The notes: generated by a model from the sequence alone, not told the origin. 11,980 nucleotides of DNA from UBA1724 sp963611685 (GCA_963611685.1 CAVDSU010000067.1:1-11980); one strand, 5' to 3'. Shown: positions 1-7,603, counted from the first letter of the stretch. Numbers and translations are program-made.

Positions 1-29
1 CTTTTGTTCTGCGGTTCGAGTTGTTTTTT

Positions 30-818
<789 letters not shown>

Positions 819-981
819 GGTTATTCTCCTGTTAGGGTGTATTGACGCCACGAATGGCAAAAAAACTATGAGCTCCCAAAAAAGGAGTCACAGGGAGAGT
901 ATTGGCAAATCCGGCCGCAATATCAAGAGGAAAATTGAAAAAATCGAAAAAATTCTTCCGCAAGAAAAGACAACCCATGAC

Positions 982-1009
982 AAAATACAACTTTATTCAA
1001 TACTGTCAT
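982..1009 (-). promoter_or_regulatory. Possible sigma70-type promoter for the pseudopilin gene
   Basis: On the minus strand, ATGACA (1009-1004; 5 of 6 matches to TTGACA) is followed after 16 bases by TATTTT (987-982; 4 of 6 matches to TATAAT). It lies in an AT-rich stretch (about 35-40% GC by eye, 880-1030) that stands out from the GC-rich surroundings. It would give a leader of roughly 155 nt before the GTG at 818. This is consensus matching only, so confidence is low. Confidence 0.25.
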
Positions 1010-1035
1010 AAATTGTCGCAAGCAAAAAGCAGTTG

Positions 1036-1406
1036 CCTGCGGCGCCATGCGCATCTCCAGGAAAACGGCAGTTCCTGGCTGGGCAGCGCCAACCAAAGGA
1101 CGGAGGGCTGCCGCCCCCGTCCCCCCGCTCTAGTACTTAGCAGGTTAGAGGCTAGCCTGCAAAGCGCCGCAGGCGCTGCTAGCCACAAGAGGCTCTTGCC
1201 TAGTCGAAAACCAACCAAAGGACGGAGGGCTGCCGCCCCCGTGCCCCCGCCGAATTTCTTCCGCCCACCGGCGGCGCAGTTGCGGTGCAGTTGCGCGCCA
1301 ATATGGGCGCGCTTGGCGCACGCGCCGGTAGATTCCGGCGCGGGGTTTCGCCTGCGAAACCCTGGCCAAATTTCCTCCTTCCTCCCTCCTCCTTCCTCCT
1401 TTTTTT
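1036..1406 (+). repeat. Modular intergenic repeat element, copy A
   Basis: This non-coding stretch between the nhaC 3' end and the pseudopilin leader holds the modules in the following order. The GGCGCCATGCG head (1041-1051) is followed by a CCAGGAA/TTCCTGG hairpin (1057-1078). A first CAACCAAAGGACGG block starts at 1090. A CTAG-rich segment follows, with a stem GCAGGTTAG/CTAGCCTGC (1140-1160) and GCGCC/GGCGC (1164-1176). A second CAACCAAAGGACGG block starts at 1212. Then come a CCGCC-loop-GGCGG stem-loop (1262-1273 area) and three hairpins: GCGCGCC/GGCGCGC (1293-1312), CGCGCCGG/CCGGCGCG (1321-1342) and GGGTTTCG/CGAAACCC (1343-1362). The element ends in a 36-nt pyrimidine run (1371-1406). Copies B and C share the triple hairpin nearly base for base. 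ORFs crossing it are G/C-rich shadows without family resemblance. Confidence 0.85.
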
Positions 1407-1411
1407 AAACG

Positions 1412-1449
1412 AAAAGGGGCCCCCGTGGCAATGCCTCGGGGCCCCTTTT
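1412..1449 (-). terminator. Intrinsic terminator downstream of nhaC
   Basis: AAAAGGGGCCCC (1412-1423) pairs perfectly with GGGGCCCCTTTT (1438-1449), with an inner GGC/GCC pairing in the loop. It starts 14 bases past the antiporter stop codon. On the minus strand the stem ends in TTTT followed by CGTTT. On the plus strand it is followed by T-rich sequence (1446-1465), so it may work in both directions. Confidence 0.85.
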
Positions 1450-1463
1450 GCGTTTTGTTTTTT

Positions 1464-3095
1464 TTACGCCTTCTTTGCTTTCACGCAGCGTCGTTTCATG
1501 GGGATGAGGAATCCGACGAGGATTGCGACAGTGATGGGGAAGACGATGAACCAGTTTTGGATCAGACCTGCCAGGAGGAATCCGATGAAGGAGACCGAGG
1601 CCACGGTGATGGCGTAGGGCAGCTGTGTGGACACGTGGTTAATGTGCTGGCAGCGTGCGCCTGCGGAGGACATGATGGTGGTATCGCTGATGGGGGAGCA
1701 GTGGTCTCCGCAGACGGCGCCGGCCAAGCAGGCGGACATTCCGATGATCATGAGGGGGCTGTCGCCGGGGAAGATGCTGCAGACGATGGGGATGAGGATT
1801 CCGAAAGTTCCCCAGGAAGTTCCGGTGGAGAAGGAGAGGAAGCACGCCACCAGGAAGATGACGGCGGGCAGGTAGTGTCCCAGTCCCGCGGCGTGGCTGC
1901 CCATGATGCCGGCGATGAAGTCCTTGAGGAGCAGGTTTTCGGTCATGCTCTTCAGGGAGGTAGCCATCACCAGGATGAGGATGGCGGGGACCATGGCGAC
2001 GAAGCCCTGTCGGATGCAATCCATGGCGTCCTTGGCTTTGATGACGCGTCGTGCGACGAGGTAGATGATGGTGAAGAGAAGTGCGACCAGTCCGCCCAAG
2101 GGCAGTGCGGAGGAGGCGTCGGTGTTTGCGAAGGCGTCGACGAAGGAGGTCTCCTTTCCGTAGCCGCCCACGTGGAGCAGCGCCATGACGCTGACCACGA
2201 TGAGGACCAGGATGGGCAGCACCAGATCCATGAAGCGGCCCTTGGCATTGTCGGGCACCTTCAGCTCGTCGGCCTCCTCGCCGCCCTCGGTGAAGAGGTC
2301 GCCCTTCTCCATGGCATTGCGCTCGTGGATGGCCATGGGACCGAAGTCGATCTTCATGTAGGTGATGGCCACGATGAAGACCAGCGTCAGCAGGGAGTAG
2401 AAGTTATAGGGAATTGCGTGGACGAAGAGCTCCAGGCCATTGTAGCCGGTGCCCTTGGTGAAATCGGAGACAGCGGCGGCCCAGCTGGAGATCGGCGCGA
2501 TCATGCAGATGGGGGCGGCGGTGGCGTCAATGAGGTATGCCAGCTTTGCGCGGGAGACGCGGTTTGCGTCGGTGACGGGTCGCATGACGCTGCCCACGGT
2601 GAGGCAGTTGAAGTAGTCGTCAACGAAGATCAGCACGCCCAGCAGGAAGGTGGCCATGCAGGCGCCGGCGTGGGACTTCACGTTCTTGCTGGCCCAGCGT
2701 CCGAATGCGGCGGCGGCGCCGGTGCGGGTGATCAGTGCGGCCATGATTCCCAGGATGACCAGGAAGAGGAAGATTCCGGCGCCGGACTCCACGGAGTGGA
2801 TGAATCCCTTATTGACCACGGTGTCGAAGGTGGCCACGGGCGCGAAGTCCGCCGCCAGCAGTCCGCCGAAGAAGATTCCGATGAAGAGGGAGGAGTAGAC
2901 CTCCTTGGTGATCAGCGCCAGTCCGATGGCGATAACGGGGGGCAGGATAGCCCAGAAGGTGCCGGCAAATCGGCTGCCCTGCTCGGCCGCCTCCCCGGCG
3001 GCAGCGGCGTCCTGGCCCAGCAGGACGGGTGCGATTCCCAGAAGGACGCAGCAGATGCATGCGAAAGCCAGCAGTCTTGTAGTTCGGACGTTCAT
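1464..3095 (-). CDS. nhaC: Na+/H+ antiporter, NhaC family
   Basis: This 543-residue polytopic inner-membrane protein would exchange Na+ for H+ (or act on a related substrate), supporting pH and sodium homeostasis. The N-terminus has a signal-anchor-like helix (residues 7-27) and an Ala/Glu-rich periplasmic stretch. About ten further membrane segments follow. Family motifs are clear: VDDYFNCLTVGSVMRPVTD around residues 158-176, IDATAAP at 189-195, PISSW at 201-205, a Ser/Thr/Gly-rich FSTGTSWGTFGILIP segment and, near the C-terminus, GDHCSPISDTTIMSSAG. The charged insert around residues 260-280 looks cytoplasmic. The length is somewhat above the roughly 460 residues of Bacillus NhaC but normal for this broad family, which also includes malate/lactate antiporters, so the exact substrate is open. 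The ATG at 3095 is preceded by GAGGA with 9-base spacing. The gene is monocistronic, with a terminator 14 bases after the stop. Confidence 0.9.
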   Translation of the reverse strand: MNVRTTRLLAFACICCVLLGIAPVLLGQDAAAAGEAAEQGSRFAGTFWAILPPVIAIGLALITKEVYSSLFIGIFFGGLLAADFAPVATFDTVVNKGFIHSVESGAGIFLFLVILGIMAALITRTGAAAAFGRWASKNVKSHAGACMATFLLGVLIFVDDYFNCLTVGSVMRPVTDANRVSRAKLAYLIDATAAPICMIAPISSWAAAVSDFTKGTGYNGLELFVHAIPYNFYSLLTLVFIVAITYMKIDFGPMAIHERNAMEKGDLFTEGGEEADELKVPDNAKGRFMDLVLPILVLIVVSVMALLHVGGYGKETSFVDAFANTDASSALPLGGLVALLFTIIYLVARRVIKAKDAMDCIRQGFVAMVPAILILVMATSLKSMTENLLLKDFIAGIMGSHAAGLGHYLPAVIFLVACFLSFSTGTSWGTFGILIPIVCSIFPGDSPLMIIGMSACLAGAVCGDHCSPISDTTIMSSAGARCQHINHVSTQLPYAITVASVSFIGFLLAGLIQNWFIVFPITVAILVGFLIPMKRRCVKAKKA

Positions 3096-3276
3096 GGAAA
3101 ATGTTCCTCGTGTTGTTTATGTGAAAAAGCAGAGGGGAGAATTCCTTTTGAAACACAATGCGCGCCGACATGGACAGCGCAACGACAAGTCTCTCAATAT
3201 AGCCGCGTAACTTCGTGCCGGTGTCGCACGCTTTCCCGCGCGCATTTTAGACGGCGCGCCAATGGATTGCGGGCAT

Positions 3277-3312
3277 AAAAAAACTCCCGATGCCTTGGTG
3301 GGCACCGGGAGT
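3277..3312 (-). terminator. Intrinsic terminator of the initiator-type tRNA gene
   Basis: ACTCCCG (3283-3289) pairs with CGGGAGT (3306-3312), followed by one A/C mismatch and an inner TGCC/GGCA stem around a 6-base loop. On the minus strand the stem is followed by seven T (complement of 3283-3277). It begins 8 bases after the tRNA 3' CCA. Confidence 0.9.
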
Positions 3313-3320
3313 CTTGAAAT

Positions 3321-3399
3321 TGGTAGCGGGAGGGGGATTTGAACCACCCAACCTTTAGGTTATGGGCCTAACGAGCTAACCAGGTTGCTCCATCCCGCA
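3321..3399 (-). tRNA. tRNA-Met (CAT), initiator type, divergent
   Basis: The minus strand folds as a 79-nt tRNA with encoded CCA (3323-3321), anticodon CAT (3364-3362) and T-loop TTCAAAT. Initiator hallmarks: position 1 is U (3399) opposite U72, so the end of the acceptor stem is unpaired. The D stem is GAGC/GCTC with the A11-U24 pair, and the D loop and D stem carry CCTGGTTAGCTCG as in bacterial fMet tRNAs. Acceptor pairs 2-7 are intact. Departures from the bacterial consensus: the anticodon stem ends AGG/CCT rather than GGG/CCC; the anticodon loop is CCCATAA, placing C at the nearly universal U33 position; the T stem GGTGG/CCCCC has one T·C mismatch; and the variable region is 6 nt. The alternative register (G1 at 3398) would break the D stem and misplace CCA. 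The gene has its own terminator. Confidence 0.85.
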
Positions 3400-3431
3400 A
3401 TTGAAAGCGGCACTTTCGTGTCAGCGGGCAT

Positions 3432-3459
3432 ACTTTAACCCCTCTTCAGGCGATTGCAA
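3432..3459 (-). promoter_or_regulatory. Possible promoter of the initiator-type tRNA
   Basis: On the minus strand, TTGCAA (3459-3454; 4 of 6 matches to TTGACA) is followed after 16 bases by TAAAGT (3437-3432; 4 of 6 matches to TATAAT), about 33 bases before the tRNA 5' end. A small GAAAG/CTTTC hairpin (3403-3417) lies in the leader. The position is sensible, but the consensus match is modest. Confidence 0.35.
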
Positions 3460-3519
3460 GTCACCGGGCTAAATTAAGCGGAATTTCCGCCCATTTTCCC
3501 AGTCCACAGCACACATACG

Positions 3520-4437
3520 ATGAGCACGAGCGCAGCCCCCCAGCGAGTCTTTGTCCTAGGAAGCACCAACACCGACATGGTCATCCACGGCGAGCGAATC
3601 CCCTCCCCTGGCGAGACGGTCTCCGGCGGGCGTTTTCTGATGAATCCGGGCGGAAAGGGCGCCAACCAGGCCATCGCCGTGGCGCGGCTGCTCTCCCAGG
3701 GCACCTGCGTGTATATCGGAAAGGTGGGCGACGACCTCTTTGGGCACGAAAGCCAGGAGCGTTTCCGCGCCGAGGGCATGGATGTGCGCCTGGCGGTGGA
3801 CTCCGAGACTGCCAGCGGCACCGCGCTGATTCTGGTGGACGCCCACGGGCAGAACTGCATTTCCGTGGCGCTGGGCGCCAACGGCACCCTCTCCGCAGAG
3901 GACATCCGGCCGCGCCTGGCGGACATCGCCGGCGCCTCCGCGTTGCTGCTGCAGCTGGAGACCCCCATGGAGACCGTCTGCCTGGCGGCGCGCCTCGCCC
4001 ACGACGCCGGCGTGCCCGTCTTCCTGAATCCGGCGCCCGCCGCCGAATTGCCCGCGGAGCTCTATCCGCTTTTGCAGTGGATCACCCCGAACGAATCCGA
4101 GGCGGAGCTGCTCACGGGCGTCCCCGTGACGGACGAAGAAAGCGCGCGGGCGGCGGCGGCGGTCCTGATGTCCCGCGGCGTGAAGAATGTGCTGATCACC
4201 ATGGGCAGCCGCGGCTGCTGGTGCAGCGTCACGGGCGAGCTTCATCCCGCCAACAAGGTCAAGGCGGTGGACTGCGTGGCGGCGGGCGACACCTTCAATG
4301 GCGCCTTCGCCGTGGCGCTGGCAGAGGGACTCCCCTGCCACGACGCCATCGCCTTCGCCCAGGAGGCGGCAGGGATCTCCGTCACCCGCCCCGGCGCACA
4401 GTCCTCCATCCCCTGCCGACGGGAGATGAGTCGGTAA
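3520..4437 (+). CDS. rbsK: Ribokinase
   Basis: This 305-residue cytoplasmic PfkB-family sugar kinase phosphorylates ribose to ribose 5-phosphate with ATP. Visible motifs are the substrate-binding NxDMV segment (17-21), PFKB signature 1 region GGKGANQA (44-51), TPNESEAELLTG in the middle of the chain, a phosphate-loop region ITMGSRG, and PFKB signature 2 DCVAAGDTFNGAF (251-263) with catalytic base Asp257 in AAGD. The length is typical of ribokinases (about 300-310). The ATG at 3520 gives an N-terminus of usual length. No clear Shine-Dalgarno sequence precedes it. It is the first gene of a plus-strand operon; the next start lies 12 bases after its stop. No ribose transporter or LacI-type repressor is in the window, so whether the substrate is free ribose or another sugar cannot be settled here. 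Confidence 0.9.
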   Translation: MSTSAAPQRVFVLGSTNTDMVIHGERIPSPGETVSGGRFLMNPGGKGANQAIAVARLLSQGTCVYIGKVGDDLFGHESQERFRAEGMDVRLAVDSETASGTALILVDAHGQNCISVALGANGTLSAEDIRPRLADIAGASALLLQLETPMETVCLAARLAHDAGVPVFLNPAPAAELPAELYPLLQWITPNESEAELLTGVPVTDEESARAAAAVLMSRGVKNVLITMGSRGCWCSVTGELHPANKVKAVDCVAAGDTFNGAFAVALAEGLPCHDAIAFAQEAAGISVTRPGAQSSIPCRREMSR

Positions 4438-4449
4438 AAACCCACACGC

Positions 4450-4896
4450 ATGTCCCCAAAGACCCTCCTTTCTCTTTTCACGGTAGCCGCCCTGCTGGCC
4501 GCCCTGCCCGCATGCCGTCCCGCGGATCCCCAAACCGCCTGGGACCGCATGAGCGCGCAGGAGCACTTCGCTGCAGGGCAGGAGGCCTCGCGCCAAGAGG
4601 ACACGCTCCCCCTGGCACTCTGGCACTTCCAGAGCGCCGCATCGCAGGCGCGTCCCGGCACGCCCCTGTGCGACAGTGCGCGGCTGGAGGAATCCCGTTG
4701 CCGCGCGCTTTTGCGGGATGCCTGGGGGAAGGCGGAGGAGCTCACGGGCGAGCGCCGCAGCCTCGAGGAGGAGAACCGCCTTTTGAAGACGCGGAACCAG
4801 GAGCTGGAGCGCTGGCTCTCGCGCCTGAATGCCGAGAATCTCGCCCTTCGTCAAAGCCTCCTGAAGTTCCAGGAGCGCCTGGGAATGCAACCATGA
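4450..4896 (+). CDS. Predicted coiled-coil lipoprotein, unknown function
   Basis: This 148-residue protein has a lipoprotein signal peptide: a Lys near the N-terminus, a hydrophobic core, then the lipobox L-P-A-C with lipidated Cys22. The middle (about 35-90) is Ala-rich and helical, resembling a single tetratricopeptide-like hairpin (AGQEASRQEDTLPLALWHFQ). The C-terminal part (about 93-145) is a Leu/Glu/Asn-rich heptad coiled coil. I do not recognise the family. By analogy with other small coiled-coil lipoproteins it could be an envelope scaffold, but that is inference. Its stop overlaps the ATG of the next gene (ATGA at 4893-4896), and the ribokinase ends 12 bases upstream, so it is co-transcribed and probably translationally coupled. 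No Shine-Dalgarno sequence is seen ahead of its ATG. Confidence 0.75.
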   Translation: MSPKTLLSLFTVAALLAALPACRPADPQTAWDRMSAQEHFAAGQEASRQEDTLPLALWHFQSAASQARPGTPLCDSARLEESRCRALLRDAWGKAEELTGERRSLEEENRLLKTRNQELERWLSRLNAENLALRQSLLKFQERLGMQP

Positions 4897-5705
4897 CCCG
4901 CCAAGCCACCTTCACTTTCATGGGCACCGGCACCAGCCGCGGCGTCCCGTTGCTCTGCTGCGACTGCGAGGTCTGCCATTCCCTGGATCCCCGCGACACC
5001 CGCACACGCTCTTCCGGACTGGTCACCTGCGGAAACACCCGCATCCTCATCGACTGCGGACCCGAGCTGCGGCTGCAACTCCTCCGGGAACACGTCACTT
5101 CCCTGGACGCAGTCTGCCTGACGCACCCGCATTGCGACCACCTGGACGGGCTAGACGACCTGCAGGGCCTCACGGTCTACAGCCGCCGGGAGCTCCCTTT
5201 TTACGGCTCCCCGGAGGTCCTGAAGACGGTCCGTGAGCGCTTCGGCTATGTGGACCAGCTGAAGCTCCTGCCCGATGGATCCCCCCGTTGGAGCGTCCCG
5301 CAGCTGGACTACCGGCCCGTCACCGCGCCCTTCAAGGTCAACGACATCGCGGTGACGCCGCTGCCCATCTTCCACGGACGCGCCGCCACCTACGGCTACC
5401 GCATCGGTTCGCTGGCGTATATCTGCGACTGCAGCCGCATTCCCGAAGAGACCTATCCCCTCCTGGAGGGCGTCACCGACGTGGTGTTGGACGCCCTGCG
5501 CTGGAAGCCGCATCCCACACACTTCAATATCCTCCAGGCGGAGGACGCCTTCCGGCGCATTGGCGCAAGGCGCGCCTGGCTCACGCACCTGACCCACGAT
5601 ATCCTCTACGAACGGGACCAGAAGCTCCTTTCCCCGGGATGCACCCTGGCCTACGACGGACTCTCCTTCTCCTTCGAAATCCCGGATTCCCAGGAGACGC
5701 CGTGA
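4893..5705 (+). CDS. PhnP-like metallo-beta-lactamase-fold phosphodiesterase
   Basis: This 270-residue cytoplasmic hydrolase has the metallo-beta-lactamase fold. Order of motifs: FMGTGTSRGVP near the N-terminus; a Cys cluster C22-C-x-C-x2-C28 like the structural zinc site of PhnP; the binuclear metal motif H78-P-H-C-D-H83; a metal-ligand His161 in LPIFHGR; an Asp in CDCS (179); and THLTHD (231-236), matching the late His motif of PhnP. PhnP opens 5-phosphoribosyl 1,2-cyclic phosphate to ribose 1,5-bisphosphate in phosphonate breakdown. No other phn gene is present, so a generic cyclic-phosphate phosphodiesterase role is safer. The neighbouring ribokinase hints at ribose phosphate metabolism. 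The start is the ATG overlapping the lipoprotein stop; the stop overlaps the next GTG. The long ORF extending upstream in this frame runs antiparallel in sense to the real upstream genes and is ignored. Confidence 0.85.
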   Translation: MTRQATFTFMGTGTSRGVPLLCCDCEVCHSLDPRDTRTRSSGLVTCGNTRILIDCGPELRLQLLREHVTSLDAVCLTHPHCDHLDGLDDLQGLTVYSRRELPFYGSPEVLKTVRERFGYVDQLKLLPDGSPRWSVPQLDYRPVTAPFKVNDIAVTPLPIFHGRAATYGYRIGSLAYICDCSRIPEETYPLLEGVTDVVLDALRWKPHPTHFNILQAEDAFRRIGARRAWLTHLTHDILYERDQKLLSPGCTLAYDGLSFSFEIPDSQETP

Positions 5706-7270
5706 GCCGCCGCCCAAAAGACATCCCAACGGTGCCCCTGGCGCCACCGGTCGCCGCCGCATCCGCCACCACCGCCGCAATCCGCCGCTTTCCCTGGACG
5801 GCGGCGCTATGCCTCTTTTTCCTGGTGCGGGTGTTTCCCTGGCTCCTGGGGGACCTCTGGTATGACGAGGTGCTCTCCCTGCAGCTCTTCCTCCTTCCCA
5901 AGGACTCGCCGTGGGAGATCCTGCGGGACTACCGGATCGCCAACAACCACTTTCTGGCGAACTGCCTCCAGTGGCTCTGGCTAAAGGCCCTCCCCCTCGC
6001 CACGGGAAACGAGCTGCTCTTCCGGATTCCGCCACTCCTCTGCGGAATCGGCACCCTCCTCGTGGCGGCGCGAGTCTGGCGGCGCTGGCTGGGAGAGCGC
6101 CTGGCGCTGTGCACCGGATTCCTGCTGGCGGCCAGTCCCGTCTTCGCCGCCTTCGCCATCTACGCCCGCGGGTATTCGCTGGCGATGCTCCTCTCCGCCC
6201 TGGGACTCACGGCGCTCCTCCTGCGAAAGGACCGCCCCACCCCCGCCAATGCCACCGGACTCCTGCTGTGCTGCCTGGCATTGCCCCTGGTCATGCCCTC
6301 CGCCGCCGTGGCGCCCATGGCATTCTGCCTGGCGCTGGCGCTCCTCCCCAAAGCGAAGGGGCTCGCCTGGAAACGCCACGCGCCATGGCTCCTGCGAGTC
6401 CTCTGGCCCGCCCTCCTGGGCACCACCCTGGGTTGCGCATACTACCTGAGCCTCTGGGAAGAATTCCAGCGCGCGCGCGGCGAATCCGGCGGATGGTCCT
6501 CCGCGTGGCTGGTGGCGGGGCACCTCTTGCTGGCGCTGGCGCTCCATCTGGCGCCCGTCCTGGCAGCCGCACTCCTTCCGAAAAAGCACCCCGACGACTC
6601 CCATACAGGCGACTCGTACACGCTATCCCGCGCCCTGGCGCTGGGCGTCCTTTTCGCCGCCGCGCTCATTCTGGTCGCCCCAGCAGCGAAGGGCCATGCG
6701 CCCTTCCCGCGGGTCTTCCTGCCGTTGCTCCCCATGGCCACGCTCTCCGCCGCGCTCCTCTTCCACGGCTCCGCCCTGGAGGACCTCCTGACGCGCCGGC
6801 TCCCCGCAGTCCTGGCATGCGCAATCCTGCCCGGTCTGCTCCTGGGGGCGGTCTGCGATCTTGCCACACGCCGGGAGCTCTCCCGGGGGCACATCCCCCA
6901 GAATCTCCTGCAGCAATACTACCGCGGCGACCAGGGATGCCACCGATGGGTCCAGCGCATTGCGCAAGACGCCGACGAGACCCACGCCCTCCCCCTGGTG
7001 GCCGTCAATGCCACCGACGCCCCCGCATTCCTCCTCTACTGGCAAATGCAGGGACTCCCCCTAAGCAGCGCCTCGGGACTCCCGCAGGCATTCCCCGGGA
7101 ATCAACGGCTTCCCGGACTCCATAACGCCCTGCAGAAGGGCTACCCACTGGTCTTCCTGGCGCACGGTTCCGAGGAACTCCTCCAACTCCTACGGGCACA
7201 GGGACTCCCCCTGGATGCCCCATACCCCCCCAGGGAGACCCTGGAGGGCCGAACCCTGTTCGGAAACTAA
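5702..7270 (+). CDS. GT-C family membrane glycosyltransferase (family 39/ArnT-like)
   Basis: This 522-residue integral membrane protein starts at GTG 5702, overlapping the previous stop by 4 bases (GTGA). An AGGAG lies 5 bases upstream and is inside the preceding gene. A basic and Ala/Pro-rich tail (1-35) precedes the first membrane helix. Directly after it comes DLWYDEVLSL (51-60), the acidic D/E motif of the first periplasmic loop that is catalytic in GT-C enzymes of the protein O-mannosyltransferase and ArnT type. The segments NNHFLAN and YARGYSLAMLLSALGL are also typical of that family. About ten more hydrophobic segments follow, then a soluble C-terminal part (about 400-522). Such enzymes transfer a sugar from a polyprenyl-phosphate donor on the periplasmic face. 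Acceptor and donor cannot be told. It is the last gene of the ribokinase operon. Confidence 0.8.
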   Translation: MSRRPKDIPTVPLAPPVAAASATTAAIRRFPWTAALCLFFLVRVFPWLLGDLWYDEVLSLQLFLLPKDSPWEILRDYRIANNHFLANCLQWLWLKALPLATGNELLFRIPPLLCGIGTLLVAARVWRRWLGERLALCTGFLLAASPVFAAFAIYARGYSLAMLLSALGLTALLLRKDRPTPANATGLLLCCLALPLVMPSAAVAPMAFCLALALLPKAKGLAWKRHAPWLLRVLWPALLGTTLGCAYYLSLWEEFQRARGESGGWSSAWLVAGHLLLALALHLAPVLAAALLPKKHPDDSHTGDSYTLSRALALGVLFAAALILVAPAAKGHAPFPRVFLPLLPMATLSAALLFHGSALEDLLTRRLPAVLACAILPGLLLGAVCDLATRRELSRGHIPQNLLQQYYRGDQGCHRWVQRIAQDADETHALPLVAVNATDAPAFLLYWQMQGLPLSSASGLPQAFPGNQRLPGLHNALQKGYPLVFLAHGSEELLQLLRAQGLPLDAPYPPRETLEGRTLFGN

Positions 7271-7298
7271 AAGAAGAATGAGCCCTTCTTCCGCCGCC

Positions 7299-7603
7299 CT
7301 GCGAAGGCGCCATGCGTATCTCTAGGGGAGCGGCAGTTTCTGACGCGCCAAACGCCAACCAAAGGACGGAGGGGCCGGCGCCCCCCGTGCCCCCGCCTAA
7401 TTTCTTCCGCCTACCGGCGGTGCCATTTTGGAGGGGCCGGCGCCCCCCGTGCCCCCGCCTAATTTCTTCCGCCTACCGGCGGCGCAGTTGCGCGCCAATA
7501 TGGGCGCGCTTGGCGCACGCGCCGGTAGATTCCGGCGCGGGGTTTCGCCTGCGAAACCCTGGCCAAACTTCCTCCTTCCTCCTTCCTCCTTCCTCCTTTC
7601 TTT
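7299..7603 (+). repeat. Modular intergenic repeat element, copy B
   Basis: This fills the gap between the glycosyltransferase and the small membrane protein. It carries the GGCGCCATGCG head (7306-7316) and a CCAACCAAAGGACGG block (from about 7355). A 53-base block with GGGGC/GCCCC and CCGCC/GGCGG stem-loops is present twice, at 7368-7420 and 7430-7482 (62-base period). The triple hairpin follows (7490-7560 area) and then a 36-nt pyrimidine run (7568-7603) built of four CTTCCTC heptamers. The run abuts the ATG of the next gene. The CTAG-rich module of copy A is missing apart from one CTAG at 7322. ORFs in all frames here are low-complexity and overlap known genes or repeats. Confidence 0.85.

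Noticed and set aside
902..1408. 168-codon plus-strand ORF and overlapping ORFs across copy A
   Set aside because: They run through hairpin repeats, give Arg/Pro/Ala low-complexity protein, and similar translations recur at 7312-7590 only because the DNA is repeated.
1425..3278. 617-codon plus-strand ORF rich in Asp, Glu and Gly
   Set aside because: It is antisense to the clear NhaC antiporter gene. Its skewed composition (H, D, G, E) is what the complement of a GC-rich membrane protein gene gives, and it has no family motifs.
3321..3399. Elongator tRNA-Met or tRNA-Ile (lysidine CAT)
   Set aside because: The unpaired 1-72 end, the A11-U24 pair and the CCTGGTTAGCTCG D-arm point to the initiator class.
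3556..4890. 444-codon minus-strand ORF
   Set aside because: It lies antisense to ribokinase and the lipoprotein gene, both of which have recognisable motifs and coherent starts. High GC explains the lack of stops.
7273..7291. Intrinsic terminator after the glycosyltransferase (GAAGAA/TTCTTC)
   Set aside because: The stem is only 6 bp, AT-rich and not followed by a T-run, so I cannot support it as a terminator.
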